Below, one piece after another: positions 1 to 8,430 of a stretch of 64,000 nt of DNA (its first letter is position 1; each line of letters starts with the position of its first letter). Position numbers and translations under genes: made by a program. Under the pieces are notes generated by a model. It saw only the letters and a program-made list of their open reading frames with translations. It was not told the origin of the DNA and did no database searches. This stretch comes from MB1-2 sp046566065 (lineage in GTDB: Bacteria; Actinomycetota; CADDZG01; WHSQ01): contig JBKHXK010000009.1 in the NCBI GenBank assembly GCA_046566065.1, forward strand, positions 1-64,000, read 5' to 3'.

Positions 1-747
1 ATCTGCGAAGAGCGGCGGAGGGGTCTCCTCGACCAGCTTCTGGTGGCGTCGCTGCAGCGAGCAGTCACGTACGCCGAGCCACAGTGCCTCCGTGGGGCTG
101 GGGGCCAGGATCTGCACCTCGAGGTGCTTCGGAGCCTCCAGGTAACGCTCGACGTAGACGTCACTGCTGGAGAAATAGGCCTCGGACTCGCGACGGGCCG
201 TTTCGAAAGCCTCGACCACGTCGCCTTCCGAGTGAGCCACCCGCAGGCCGCGCCCGCCCCCGCCTCCGGATGCCTTGATCGCCACCGGATAGCCATGCTC
301 GGCCCCGAACCGTTTGATCAGCTCCGGGTCCTCGATCGGCTCGAGGGTGCCGGGCACCAGAGGGACGTTGGCCGCGGCCGCGATCTTGCGCGCCGACACC
401 TTGTCGCCCAAGGCGCGGATCGCCTCTCCCGGAGGTCCGACCCAGACGAGGCCGGCATCGACGACCGCATCGGCGAAAGCTGCGTTCTCGGACAGGAACC
501 CGTACCCGGGATGGATCGCTTCCGCCCCCGTACCCGTGGCCGCCTCCAGGACGCGCTCGACGTTCAGATAGGTATCGGTGGGCGCCACCCCTGGAAGGTG
601 CACCGCTTCGTCTGCGACGCGCACGTGCCTGGCCTTCGCATCGACATCCGAGTGGACGGCAACGGAGGCCACCCCTAGCTCGCGGCAGGTGCGTGCTATG
701 CGCACCGCGATCTCGCCGCGGTTCGCTATCAGGATCTTCGAGAACAT
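1..747 (-). CDS. Acyl-CoA carboxylase biotin-carboxylase (alpha) subunit, N-terminal part
   Basis: The first 249 residues of the biotin-dependent alpha subunit of an acyl-CoA carboxylase, which carboxylates biotin with ATP and bicarbonate. The window edge removes the rest, including any biotinyl domain. Visible are the start MFSKILIANRGEIA, the motif HPGYGFLSENA (about residues 79-89), the glycine-rich ATP-grasp loop KASGGGGGRGLRV (158-170) and RDCSLQRRHQKL near the cut. The ATG overlaps the upstream HMG-CoA lyase stop as TGATG, implying translational coupling. Next to a hydratase, an HMG-CoA lyase and a GGAY-type carboxyltransferase, 3-methylcrotonyl-CoA is the likely substrate (inference). 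A propionyl- or acetyl-CoA carboxylase alpha subunit cannot be excluded from this half alone. Confidence 0.93.
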   Translation of the reverse strand, partial: MFSKILIANRGEIAVRIARTCRELGVASVAVHSDVDAKARHVRVADEAVHLPGVAPTDTYLNVERVLEAATGTGAEAIHPGYGFLSENAAFADAVVDAGLVWVGPPGEAIRALGDKVSARKIAAAANVPLVPGTLEPIEDPELIKRFGAEHGYPVAIKASGGGGGRGLRVAHSEGDVVEAFETARRESEAYFSSSDVYVERYLEAPKHLEVQILAPSPTEALWLGVRDCSLQRRHQKLVEETPPPLFAD

Positions 748-1676
748 CAGCTTGCTCTTACCACTGGACCGGCAACCTCCCAGCGAGGGCCGGCCGCGAG
801 AACCTTGGACGGCAAGCGGCCCTCGATGAGCCCCTGAGCGAGACGGGCCGCGTCGAGCAGACGATCGAGGTCGACCCCGGTCTCGATCTGCATATCGATC
901 AACATGTGCACCAGATCCTCCGTTGCGATGTTCCCGGTCGCGCCTTCAGCGTAGGGACTCCCTCCCATCCCACCGATCGATGCGTCGAAGTAGTCGATGC
1001 CCAACTCCAACGCAGTAAGCACGTTGGCTAGGCCGGTGCCGCGCGTGTCATGGAAATGCATGTTCAGCTCCAGGTCCGGCAACGTCTCTCGCAGCGCTTC
1101 GACCACTTCACGCACGCGACGAGGCGTCCCCATCCCGGTCGTGTCACCGTACGAGATGCTCGTGATCCCCTCGTTCATCATCCAACGTGACACCTGCACC
1201 ACTCGCTCTGGAGAGATGTCTCCCTCGTAAGGACAGCCGAACGCTGTCGAGATCGTTCCCTGGACGGGGATGCCGGCGCCTCGAGCCACCTCCATCACCT
1301 CGGCCACGTTGGGGATCGATTCCTCCACCGTGCGCTTGACGTTCTTCAGGTTGTAGGAATCGCTGGCGGCGATGAAGACCTGCATGCCGTCTACACCGAC
1401 ATCGGCGGCGATCTCGGCCCCCTTGCGGTTCGGCACCAGGGCCGAATAGAAGACCCCTTCCCGACGGTCGATCCCCTCCCATACCTCTCGGGCGTCCGCC
1501 ATCTGCGGGATCGCTTTGGGCGACACGAACGAGACCGCTTCGATCGCCTGCAGACCCGTTGCGCTCAGAGCGTCGATCAGCTCCACCTTCCTGGAGGTCT
1601 CGACGTGAGCCTTCTCGCTCTGGATGCCGTCGCGAGGGCCGACCTCGCGGATCAGGACCTTGCGGGGAAGGGTCAC
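747..1676 (-). CDS. Hydroxymethylglutaryl-CoA lyase family protein (catalytic Cys replaced by Ser)
   Basis: A DRE-TIM-barrel lyase of 309 residues. The family cleaves HMG-CoA to acetoacetate and acetyl-CoA, the last step of leucine degradation. The N-terminal EVGPRDG motif and the metal-binding MHFHD (His207, His209) are present. In the C-terminal loop, where HMG-CoA lyases have GGCPYA with the catalytic cysteine, this protein reads GGSPYAEGATGN with Ser240 (AGT codon at 957-959). I chose the GTG at 1676 because it overlaps the hydratase stop as GTGA; an ATG at 1760 would run far into that gene. It sits between the hydratase and the biotin carboxylase in one operon. The family call is certain; normal HMG-CoA lyase activity is not, given the substitution. 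Confidence 0.87.
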   Translation of the reverse strand: MTLPRKVLIREVGPRDGIQSEKAHVETSRKVELIDALSATGLQAIEAVSFVSPKAIPQMADAREVWEGIDRREGVFYSALVPNRKGAEIAADVGVDGMQVFIAASDSYNLKNVKRTVEESIPNVAEVMEVARGAGIPVQGTISTAFGCPYEGDISPERVVQVSRWMMNEGITSISYGDTTGMGTPRRVREVVEALRETLPDLELNMHFHDTRGTGLANVLTALELGIDYFDASIGGMGGSPYAEGATGNIATEDLVHMLIDMQIETGVDLDRLLDAARLAQGLIEGRLPSKVLAAGPRWEVAGPVVRAS

Positions 1677-2461
1677 TCGTTCGTCCACTCCGGGTCGCGC
1701 TTCTCGGCGAACGCCGCTATGCCCTCTTCCCGATCGAGGCTGTTCATCGTGCGTCGCCAAGCGTCGTGCTCGCGCTCGAGCCCGTCTTCCAGCGGCAGGC
1801 CCAGAGCGGCGTCGATCGCCTCCTTCGCCTGGCGCACGGCCACCGGTGACGACTTGCAGATGTCGGACGCGACCTGCATCGTCCAGGCGTCGAGGTCCCC
1901 GCGGTCGGTGACCTCGGCGACGAGACCTAGCTCCTTGGCCTCCTGAGCGTCGATCCGGCGGCCTCGGAAGATCATCTCTTTGGCGCGAGCGACCCCAACC
2001 TTCCGGGTCAGCAGCTGCGTGCCGCCGCCCGCCGGGATCAGGCCCACCCGGGTCTCCGGAAGCCCGAAGACCGCGTCCTGGGCCGCAACGATCAGATCGC
2101 AGGACAACGCCAACTCGAAGCCACCGCCGAGCGCGAACCCGAACACCGAAGCGATCGTTGGTTGAGGGATCTTCCGCAGCGACGAGAACAGACCCCGGAT
2201 CTGATCCCTGTTCCTGTAGAAGTCGTAGAGGGTGAACCTCGCCCGCTCTTTGAGATCCGCGCCGACGCAGAAGGCCTTCTCACCCGCCGCCCCGAGCACT
2301 ACGACCCACACCTCTTTGTCGTGAGCCAGCCTCCAGAAGACCTCGGACAGCTCGTCGGCCATCTCGCCGGAGATCGCGTTCAGGGCGTCGGGGCGGTTCA
2401 GCGTGACCACCGCGATCCGGTCCTCGGTCCGGAACGTCACCAACCCCGACGAGGTCTCCAT
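1673..2461 (-). CDS. Enoyl-CoA hydratase, probable methylglutaconyl-CoA hydratase
   Basis: A 262-residue crotonase-fold enzyme. The oxyanion-hole motifs are present: FCVGADLKERA near residues 67-77 and GFALGGGFELAL near 110, followed by PETRVGLIPAGGGTQ. The string ADLKER is typical of AUH/LiuC methylglutaconyl-CoA hydratases, which hydrate 3-methylglutaconyl-CoA to HMG-CoA. The start is the ATG of METSSGLVTF, 7 bases after the carboxyltransferase stop; longer frames would overlap that gene. With the carboxyltransferase upstream and the HMG-CoA lyase downstream, the order matches the leucine pathway from methylcrotonyl-CoA to HMG-CoA. A general short-chain enoyl-CoA hydratase is the alternative. 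Confidence 0.88.
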   Translation of the reverse strand: METSSGLVTFRTEDRIAVVTLNRPDALNAISGEMADELSEVFWRLAHDKEVWVVVLGAAGEKAFCVGADLKERARFTLYDFYRNRDQIRGLFSSLRKIPQPTIASVFGFALGGGFELALSCDLIVAAQDAVFGLPETRVGLIPAGGGTQLLTRKVGVARAKEMIFRGRRIDAQEAKELGLVAEVTDRGDLDAWTMQVASDICKSSPVAVRQAKEAIDAALGLPLEDGLEREHDAWRRTMNSLDREEGIAAFAEKRDPEWTNE

Positions 2462-2468
2462 CTGCTGC

Positions 2469-4013
2469 CTAGACCGGAGGAACGCCGTGGCGGCGTTCCG
2501 AGAAATGACGATCCTTACGGGAGGCCGCGTCGAGCCTGCGGATGAGCTCGTCCCGGAGATCGTCCGGATCGGTGACCGCATCCACGATGTTCTCGGACGC
2601 GAGATGCACGATGTCGATGTCTTTCTCGTACTCGGCGCGGCGCTCCGCGACGAATCGGGCGCGTTCCTCCGGGTCCTCGATCGCCTGGATCTTGTTGAAG
2701 AACACGGCATTGACCGCCGGTTCGGGGCCCATCACGGCGATGCGGGCGGTAGGTAGGGCGATCGTGGCGTCCGGCTCGAAGCCCGGACCGGCCATCGCGT
2801 ACAGGCCTGCGCCGTATGCCTTGCGGACCACGACGCAGAACTTCGGCACGGTCGCTTCCGACACCGCGGTGATCATCTTGGCGCCGTGTCTGATGATCCC
2901 CTGGCGTTCGACCGCGGTTCCGATCATGAAGCCCGGTACGTCCGAGAGGAACACCAGCGGGATGTTGAAGGCGTCGCACAACCAGATGAACCGAGCGGCC
3001 TTGTCGGCGGAGTCGACGAACAACACCCCGCCCTTCTGCGCAGGTTGGTTCGCGATGACCCCCACCGCACGGCCGTCGAGGCGCGCCAGCCCGGTGATGA
3101 GCTCCTTGGCGAAGTCCGGCTTGATCTCGAAGAACGAGGAATCGTCGACGATGCCTGCTATGAAGCCGTACATGTCGAAGGCCTGGCTCTCGTCCCACGG
3201 GACCATCTCGTTGAGCGAACCTCTGAATGCGGGCGGCATCCCCTCGATCCGGGGCGGCTGATCACGGAAGCTCTGCCCGAAGTAGGACAGGTAGCCCTTC
3301 GCGGCTTCGATGGCGGCCTTGTCGTCGGCGACGACCATGTCTCCGACCCCCGAGACCTCGCAGTGCATCCGGGCGCCGCCCATCTCCTCCAGCGTCACCT
3401 TCTCGCCGATCACCTCTTCCGCCATGCGTGGAGAGCCGAGGTACATCGATGCGTTCCCATCGACCATGAAGACCACGTCACAGAAGGCTGGGATGTAGGC
3501 GCCGCCCGCGGCCGAGGGGCCGAACAGACAACAGATCTGAGGGACGCGGCCCGATGCCTGTACCTGGTTGTAGAAGATCTTCCCGGCCCCCCTGCGTCCC
3601 GGGAACAGGTCGATCTGGTCGGTGATGCGTGCTCCGGCTGAGTCCACCAGATAGACGATCGGGTGCTCGTTGCGCCGAGCCAGCTCGATGATGCGGATTA
3701 TCTTCTCCACGGTGCGAGCACCCCAGGAGCCCGCTTTCACGGTCGGGTCGTTGGCCATGATGGCCACCGGGCGGCCGCCGACCCGGCCCACGCCGGTGAC
3801 GACGCCATCGGCGGGCAGGTCCCCGGCCAGGGCGTTCACGAGCAAGCCGTCCTCGACGAAGGAATCTGCGGAGTCCAGCAGCAGCGACAGGCGGTCCCGT
3901 ACGAACAGCTTTCCCTGCTGGGCGAGCTTCTCGTGGTACTTGGGGGCACCGCCGCCGCGCACGCGCTCCGAAAGCGCGTCGATATCCCGGATGCGATCCG
4001 CCTCGGAGCTCAT
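2469..4013 (-). CDS. Acyl-CoA carboxylase carboxyltransferase (beta) subunit, MCC-like
   Basis: A 514-residue carboxyltransferase made of two crotonase-like halves. It transfers the carboxyl group from biotin to an acyl-CoA. The first half contains DSAGARITDQ and the acyl-CoA oxyanion segment SAAGGAYIPAF; the second has the biotin-side segment with FLSDVPGFMIGTAVE and YGAGLYAMAG. The GGAY-PA form resembles methylcrotonyl- or geranyl-CoA carboxylases more than the GGAVYSPA form of propionyl-CoA carboxylases. It is the first gene of a four-gene run with the hydratase, HMG-CoA lyase and biotin carboxylase, so 3-methylcrotonyl-CoA carboxylase beta is the preferred reading. The substrate is inferred from motif and context. 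Confidence 0.9.
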   Translation of the reverse strand: MSSEADRIRDIDALSERVRGGGAPKYHEKLAQQGKLFVRDRLSLLLDSADSFVEDGLLVNALAGDLPADGVVTGVGRVGGRPVAIMANDPTVKAGSWGARTVEKIIRIIELARRNEHPIVYLVDSAGARITDQIDLFPGRRGAGKIFYNQVQASGRVPQICCLFGPSAAGGAYIPAFCDVVFMVDGNASMYLGSPRMAEEVIGEKVTLEEMGGARMHCEVSGVGDMVVADDKAAIEAAKGYLSYFGQSFRDQPPRIEGMPPAFRGSLNEMVPWDESQAFDMYGFIAGIVDDSSFFEIKPDFAKELITGLARLDGRAVGVIANQPAQKGGVLFVDSADKAARFIWLCDAFNIPLVFLSDVPGFMIGTAVERQGIIRHGAKMITAVSEATVPKFCVVVRKAYGAGLYAMAGPGFEPDATIALPTARIAVMGPEPAVNAVFFNKIQAIEDPEERARFVAERRAEYEKDIDIVHLASENIVDAVTDPDDLRDELIRRLDAASRKDRHFSERRHGVPPV

Positions 4014-4046
4014 GGCCGCATCCTAACGAGGGCCCTGGACGCTCCC

Positions 4047-4732
4047 CTAGCGCAGCCGGGCTATCTCGCCGACCGAGAGGACGCGGATGCCGCCCTCGGT
4101 CTGCAGTTGCAACTCGCCGAGAGGGGTGAGACCGAGGGCGCGTCCAGACACCGTCTCGTCGGTGGCGAGGGCGACGGTCACGTCGCGACCCAACACGTCC
4201 GAACGAGCGGCGGCCTCTGCCACGAGAGCATCGGCCTGCGCGGGAAGACCTCGGTAGAGAGCCTCGAACGCGCTNNNNNNNNNNNNNNNNNNNNNNNNNN
4301 NNNNNNNNNNNNNNNNNNNNNNNNNNNNNNNNNNNNNNNNNNNNNNNNNNNNNNNNNNNNNNNNNNNNNNNNTGGATCGAGGCCACAGAGGGCCTCTATG
4401 GCTTGCGCACAGGCGACGCCGAGGGCCGTCGTCACCAGGCCCAGATGTCCAGGCTCCATGGCCGGACGCAGAACCAGCGAGAACTGAAGCAGCTTTCCGG
4501 GGGCCGAAGACCACGACCGACCCCACCTGCCCCGGCCCTGCGTCTGGTGGTTGGTGACGACCAGCGCCCCCTCCGGCGCGCCCTGCTTCGCCCAGGCCAG
4601 GGCCTCGGTGTTGGTAGAGCCGATCTCTTCGCAGAAGCGCAGGGGGGATCCGAAGGCCCCGCCCAGCGACTCCTCGACGGTCGCCTGTGACAGGTCGCCG
4701 GGCTGGGTGGCGAGAACCTCGGGCTCATCCAT
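4047..4732 (-). CDS. birA: Biotin--[acetyl-CoA carboxylase] ligase, interrupted by an assembly gap
   Basis: Biotin protein ligase, which attaches biotin to the carrier lysine of carboxylases. The N-terminal half starts MDEPEVLATQ and carries STNTEA and the ATP/biotin-binding GRGRWGR near residue 66. The C-terminal half after the gap has the SH3-like tail (DVTVALATDETVSGRALG...). The N run at 4275-4372 removes the catalytic KWPND region. The two halves lie in different frames across the gap as drawn, and the gap holds only about 33 codons where I expect around 90, so the N count is not a real length. There is no N-terminal HTH, so this is a ligase without the repressor domain. It lies downstream of a carboxylase operon, its natural client. 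Confidence 0.88.
4275..4372. other. Assembly gap (98 Ns)
   Basis: Ninety-eight unknown bases inside birA. The flanking coding halves are out of frame with each other by this count and reconcile only if the true gap is a multiple of three, for example about 270-290 bases given normal BirA length. This is a scaffold join, not biological sequence. Confidence 0.99.
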
Positions 4733-4837
4733 GAGGCGTCAAACTATCGAAAGCTCGGATCAGGCCCAGCGGAGACCAGGCACATAGCGGGCGATCTCCC
4801 TCTAGCGAAAACCTCTCCAGAGGGCCATCATTCAGCT

Positions 4838-7795
4838 ATGGGGAGAGTCAGCAGCGGCACGCTGATAGGACGCGAGACGGAACTGGAGACCCTGACCAAG
4901 GCGATGGGAGCGGCCGCCGACGGGAGATCGTCGGCCGTCGTCGTGTCGGGCGAGGCCGGGATCGGCAAGACGCGGCTGTTGCAGGAGGTCAAGAGGTGGG
5001 CCCGCGGGAATGGGGCCGAAGCCGTGATCGGGGGATGTATCCCACTCTCCGAGGGCTCCCTGCCGTACGCACCTGTGATCGCCGCGCTGCGTCAGGGGGT
5101 GGGCAAGCTGCCGGATCCGGCGACATCGTTGTCCGCGGACAGCCGCGCGGAGTTGGCGCGTCTCCTTCCGGAATTCATACCGCTCAACGGTGATGCGCCG
5201 ACCGATACCAACCAGACAAGGTTGTTCGGCGCGGTTCTAGATCTGATCCGAGCGCTCTCCGACGTCTCACCTCTCGTGTTCATCGTCGAGGACCTGCACT
5301 GGTCGGACACGTCCACCCGCGATCTACTCACCTATCTCCTGAATATGACCGAGGAGGAACGCGTCCTGTTCCTCTGCAGCCTGCGCACCGGTGAACTCGA
5401 CACGTCCCATCCCGTGCCGCGCTGGGTGCAAACGCTAAGCACGAGCCGGATGGTGGAGGTGGTGGAGCTCGAACCGCTTTCGCGCGAGCACACGCAGCAG
5501 CAGATGAGGGAGATCACCGGCAGCCAGATCGAAGACGCCGTCGCGGCCAAGATCTACGAGCGGTCGGAGGGCAACCCGTTCTTCGTAGAGGAACTCATCC
5601 AGGCATCCGCGGCGGATAACAAGGACCTGCCGCCGTCACTGCGCGATCTCTTTCTCCAACGGATCACCGCCGTTCCGAGAGAGGCGGTCGAAGTCGTCAA
5701 GGCCGCTTCGGTGGATGGCCCCACTGTGCCGCACGAACTCTTGGCAGCGACTACCGGGATGGACGACGTAACACTTACGCCTCTCTTACAGAACGCCATC
5801 GACCGGCATCTCCTCATCCGAGCAGGGGACGACGCGTACGCGTTCCGCCACGCGCTCCTGCGCGAGGCCGTCTATCGCCGGCTCCTTCCCGGGGAGCGGC
5901 GTAGTCTCCATCGCTCCTTCGCTCAAGCCTTAGAGCGAAGCAACGGCGGTCCGTCGAGGGCTGCGGCACACTCGGGGCGGCTGGCGCACCACTGGGACGA
6001 AGCGGGCGCTCCAGACCGAGCGCTGCCCCACGCACTCGCTGCGGCGAAGGACGCGGAGGATAGCTACGCCTCCTCGGAGGCCTTCGCGCACTACCAGCAT
6101 GCCTTGCAGCTATGGGACAAGGTCGAGGACCCGGAAACGGTGGCCGGGGTTACGAAGGTCAGCCTCCTGGAAAGCGCGGCTGCTACCGCGGACAGCGCCG
6201 CACGACCTGAGGAAAGCCTCGCTCTGTGGAAAGAGGCCATCGAACTCGTCGATCCCTCCGTGCACCCAGCACGCGCCGCGAGGCTACGTTCCTTGGCTGC
6301 CTACGTACTCGGCTGTGAGCTCATGAATGACTCTGAGGCGTTGCTCTTGCTGCAGGATGCGCAAAGGTTGGTAAGAGATCTCCCCCCGTCGGTAGAGAAG
6401 GCGGAGGTCGTCAGTCGCGCGTCCTCGAACCTCACATTGACGGGACACATGGACGAGGGGCTTGAAGCGGCCAAGATGGCGATGGAGATCGTTCAACAGA
6501 TCGACGATCCGATCCGAGAAGCCCAGGCCCTCGGCGCGCTTGCGCTCGCATACCAGTTGAAAGGCGATCTCGACCTCGCGCTGACCCATCACTCGATCGC
6601 AGTCGAGATCTGCAGGAGGGAGCTGGATGGAGCATCGCTCGGCATAAACCTGACCAATCTGTCGGATGCGATGTTCCGCGCCAACAGGGCGGAAGATGCG
6701 GTTTCGTGCGCTCTGGACGCGGTGGATGAGCTCCGCAAGCTTGGGGCCCAAAGTCACCTGGGGATGCTGATGTGCAACGCTGGTGAATTCCTGGTGGCCC
6801 TGGGGCGCTGGGACGAGGCCGAGCAGATCATCGCCTCCCTCGAGCAGGCCCCCGTCGTGCTCGATCGCGCCTTCTCGACCTCACTTCTCGCCGAGATCGA
6901 CGTAGGCCGGGGCCGTTTCGAACAGGCCGCTGCTCGGATCCGAGCGGCTCGACGCCTCATGGCCAACGTGAAGGAGCCGCAGTTCTTGGAGCCCGTAACC
7001 CTGACCGGGATCTCGCTCGCAGTGTGGGAGCGGCGTTATGAGGACGCGAGTGCTTTGGCCCAAGGGGCGTGGGACACGCCGAAGGAGGAACGGAGCGCGG
7101 CGCGGCTGTGCGCGCTGGGGCTGATGGTCGAGGCCCACCGCGCAGTGCGGGCTCGTGCGAGCAACTCGGTCGAAGTCGAAGAGCAGGCAGTGCGCCTGGG
7201 CACTGAGATGCAAGCACGCTGCCCGATCCAGACCACCACGTCGGCCGAGGTGCGCGCGCTACAGCGGGTGGTCGCCGCCGAGACAAGCCGGTTGAAGGGA
7301 TCCTCCGACGCCGGCCTATGGAAGGAGGCGGTAGCCGCGTGGGAAGAGGTGCCCTACCGCTTCCAGCATGCCTACGCGCTCTATCGCCTGGGCGAGGCCC
7401 TGCTCTCTGATGGAGAACGGGGCCCGGCCCGCTCCACCCTGTCCGCAGCCAACAAGGAAGCTCGAGAGATGGGAGCGGCTCCGCTCGCGCTCGAGATCGA
7501 GGGGCTCACACGACGGGCCCGCTTGAAGCTCTTGATCGAGGAAGAGCACGGCGCCGAAGCCGGCAACGGCTCTTCCCCTTCGAACGAGCTAGGCCTGACC
7601 GACCGTGAAGTCGAAGTGTTGCGCTCGCTGAGTGAAGGGCTGACCAACAAACAGATCGCAGAGACCCTCTTCATCAGTCCGAAGACCGCGAGCATCCACG
7701 TTTCGAGCATCCTGGCCAAACTCGGCGTATCGAACCGCTTGGAGGCCGCCCGGCGTGCGTTCGACGCCGGGCTCCTCGACAGCCCCCGCCCCTAA
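4838..7795 (+). CDS. LAL-type LuxR family transcriptional regulator with AAA/NACHT-like ATPase domain
   Basis: A large regulator of 985 residues in the MalT/LAL class. The order is an N-terminal ATPase with Walker A GEAGIGKT (38-45) and Walker B LVFIVEDLHWSD (148-159), a long helical TPR-like middle (about 350-900), and a C-terminal LuxR HTH (LTDREVEVLRSLSEGLTNKQIA, then KTASIHVSSILAKLGV). Such proteins are usually activators that bind ATP and an inducer. It is transcribed away from birA and is followed by a strong hairpin at 7831-7864, so it is monocistronic. The inducer and target genes cannot be read from the sequence; neighbouring carboxylase genes are only a positional hint. Confidence 0.93.
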   Translation: MGRVSSGTLIGRETELETLTKAMGAAADGRSSAVVVSGEAGIGKTRLLQEVKRWARGNGAEAVIGGCIPLSEGSLPYAPVIAALRQGVGKLPDPATSLSADSRAELARLLPEFIPLNGDAPTDTNQTRLFGAVLDLIRALSDVSPLVFIVEDLHWSDTSTRDLLTYLLNMTEEERVLFLCSLRTGELDTSHPVPRWVQTLSTSRMVEVVELEPLSREHTQQQMREITGSQIEDAVAAKIYERSEGNPFFVEELIQASAADNKDLPPSLRDLFLQRITAVPREAVEVVKAASVDGPTVPHELLAATTGMDDVTLTPLLQNAIDRHLLIRAGDDAYAFRHALLREAVYRRLLPGERRSLHRSFAQALERSNGGPSRAAAHSGRLAHHWDEAGAPDRALPHALAAAKDAEDSYASSEAFAHYQHALQLWDKVEDPETVAGVTKVSLLESAAATADSAARPEESLALWKEAIELVDPSVHPARAARLRSLAAYVLGCELMNDSEALLLLQDAQRLVRDLPPSVEKAEVVSRASSNLTLTGHMDEGLEAAKMAMEIVQQIDDPIREAQALGALALAYQLKGDLDLALTHHSIAVEICRRELDGASLGINLTNLSDAMFRANRAEDAVSCALDAVDELRKLGAQSHLGMLMCNAGEFLVALGRWDEAEQIIASLEQAPVVLDRAFSTSLLAEIDVGRGRFEQAAARIRAARRLMANVKEPQFLEPVTLTGISLAVWERRYEDASALAQGAWDTPKEERSAARLCALGLMVEAHRAVRARASNSVEVEEQAVRLGTEMQARCPIQTTTSAEVRALQRVVAAETSRLKGSSDAGLWKEAVAAWEEVPYRFQHAYALYRLGEALLSDGERGPARSTLSAANKEAREMGAAPLALEIEGLTRRARLKLLIEEEHGAEAGNGSSPSNELGLTDREVEVLRSLSEGLTNKQIAETLFISPKTASIHVSSILAKLGVSNRLEAARRAFDAGLLDSPRP

Positions 7796-7830
7796 ACGCG
7801 ACCAACAAGAAGAGATTTCGGAGGCAACGC

Positions 7831-7864
7831 GATGAAGAGCGGCTGCTGGTAGCCGCTCTTCATC
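7831..7864. terminator. Bidirectional hairpin terminator candidate between convergent genes
   Basis: A perfect 14-bp inverted repeat (GATGAAGAGCGGCT / AGCCGCTCTTCATC) with a 6-base loop lies between the stop of the LAL regulator and the stop of the convergent secreted-protein gene. Neither side has a clear T-run, so it resembles the U-less hairpin terminators reported in actinobacteria. Confidence 0.55.
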
Positions 7865-7885
7865 ACCCGGGATAGGTCTCGGGAA

Positions 7886-8224
7886 CTATGCGATCGGGTG
7901 CGGGCGGTGGCGGAAGAGGCTGAACCCTCCGGCAACCGCGAGCGCCGCGAACGAGGCGGCGGCCACGGCGATCCACATGGGATCGAATCCGGGCGAAGAG
8001 GTGGGGGACGCCGGGCTCTTCTGGGTAGCCACGCTACCGATCGGCTGCGAAGCGCAGATCCCCGGCTCGTTCTTCGTGACCTGGGGCTCCAGGGTGCAGG
8101 CCGAGTTCGCCTGCTTCCCGCCGGCGACCTCCGCGCCAAGGACGGTCGACGCACTACCGAGGGTCATCAACGAGACCAGAGCGACGATCCCCAGGAACTT
8201 CTTGAGCTTCAAGGCTTTCCTCAT
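7886..8224 (-). CDS. Small exported, C-terminally membrane-anchored protein of unknown function
   Basis: A 112-residue protein I do not recognise. The chosen ATG begins MRKALKLKKFLGIVALVSLM, a classical signal peptide with likely cleavage after VLGA near residue 30. It is preceded at good distance by AAGGAG, which decides this start over an upstream in-frame ATG. The mature part has two cysteines (ACTLE, GICAS) that could form a disulfide, a Ser/Pro linker (KSPASPTSSPG) and a C-terminal transmembrane helix (MWIAVAAASFAALAVAGGF) followed by the basic tail RHRPHP. This looks like a short surface peptide held by a C-terminal anchor. It is divergent from the carboxylase gene and convergent with the LAL regulator. 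Confidence 0.75.
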   Translation of the reverse strand: MRKALKLKKFLGIVALVSLMTLGSASTVLGAEVAGGKQANSACTLEPQVTKNEPGICASQPIGSVATQKSPASPTSSPGFDPMWIAVAAASFAALAVAGGFSLFRHRPHPIA

Positions 8225-8363
8225 CCCGGCAACTCCTTCGTACGGGCCACCCCTGCGGTAGCCGTCAACAACAGGATGGAGATGAGAAGGCCCGGGCACA
8301 TCAGGCGGCCGCCCTATCTGCGCGACACGGCTATCCCTATGTTGGAGGCAGCGAGCCGTAGAA

Positions 8364-8382
8364 AAGGGACAAATCATCCCTT
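8364..8382. promoter_or_regulatory. Inverted repeat AAGGGA-N7-TCCCTT in divergent promoter region
   Basis: The 206-base divergent region (8225-8430) between the small exported protein and the carboxylase alpha gene has a locally AT-rich spot with a perfect 6-bp inverted repeat, 49 bases before the carboxylase ATG. The size and symmetry suit an operator for a dimeric regulator; the regulator is unknown. Confidence 0.35.
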
Positions 8383-8430
8383 AACCACCCTGAGACCCGG
8401 TCGGGACGCTCTACGTAGGATACGGCCCTC

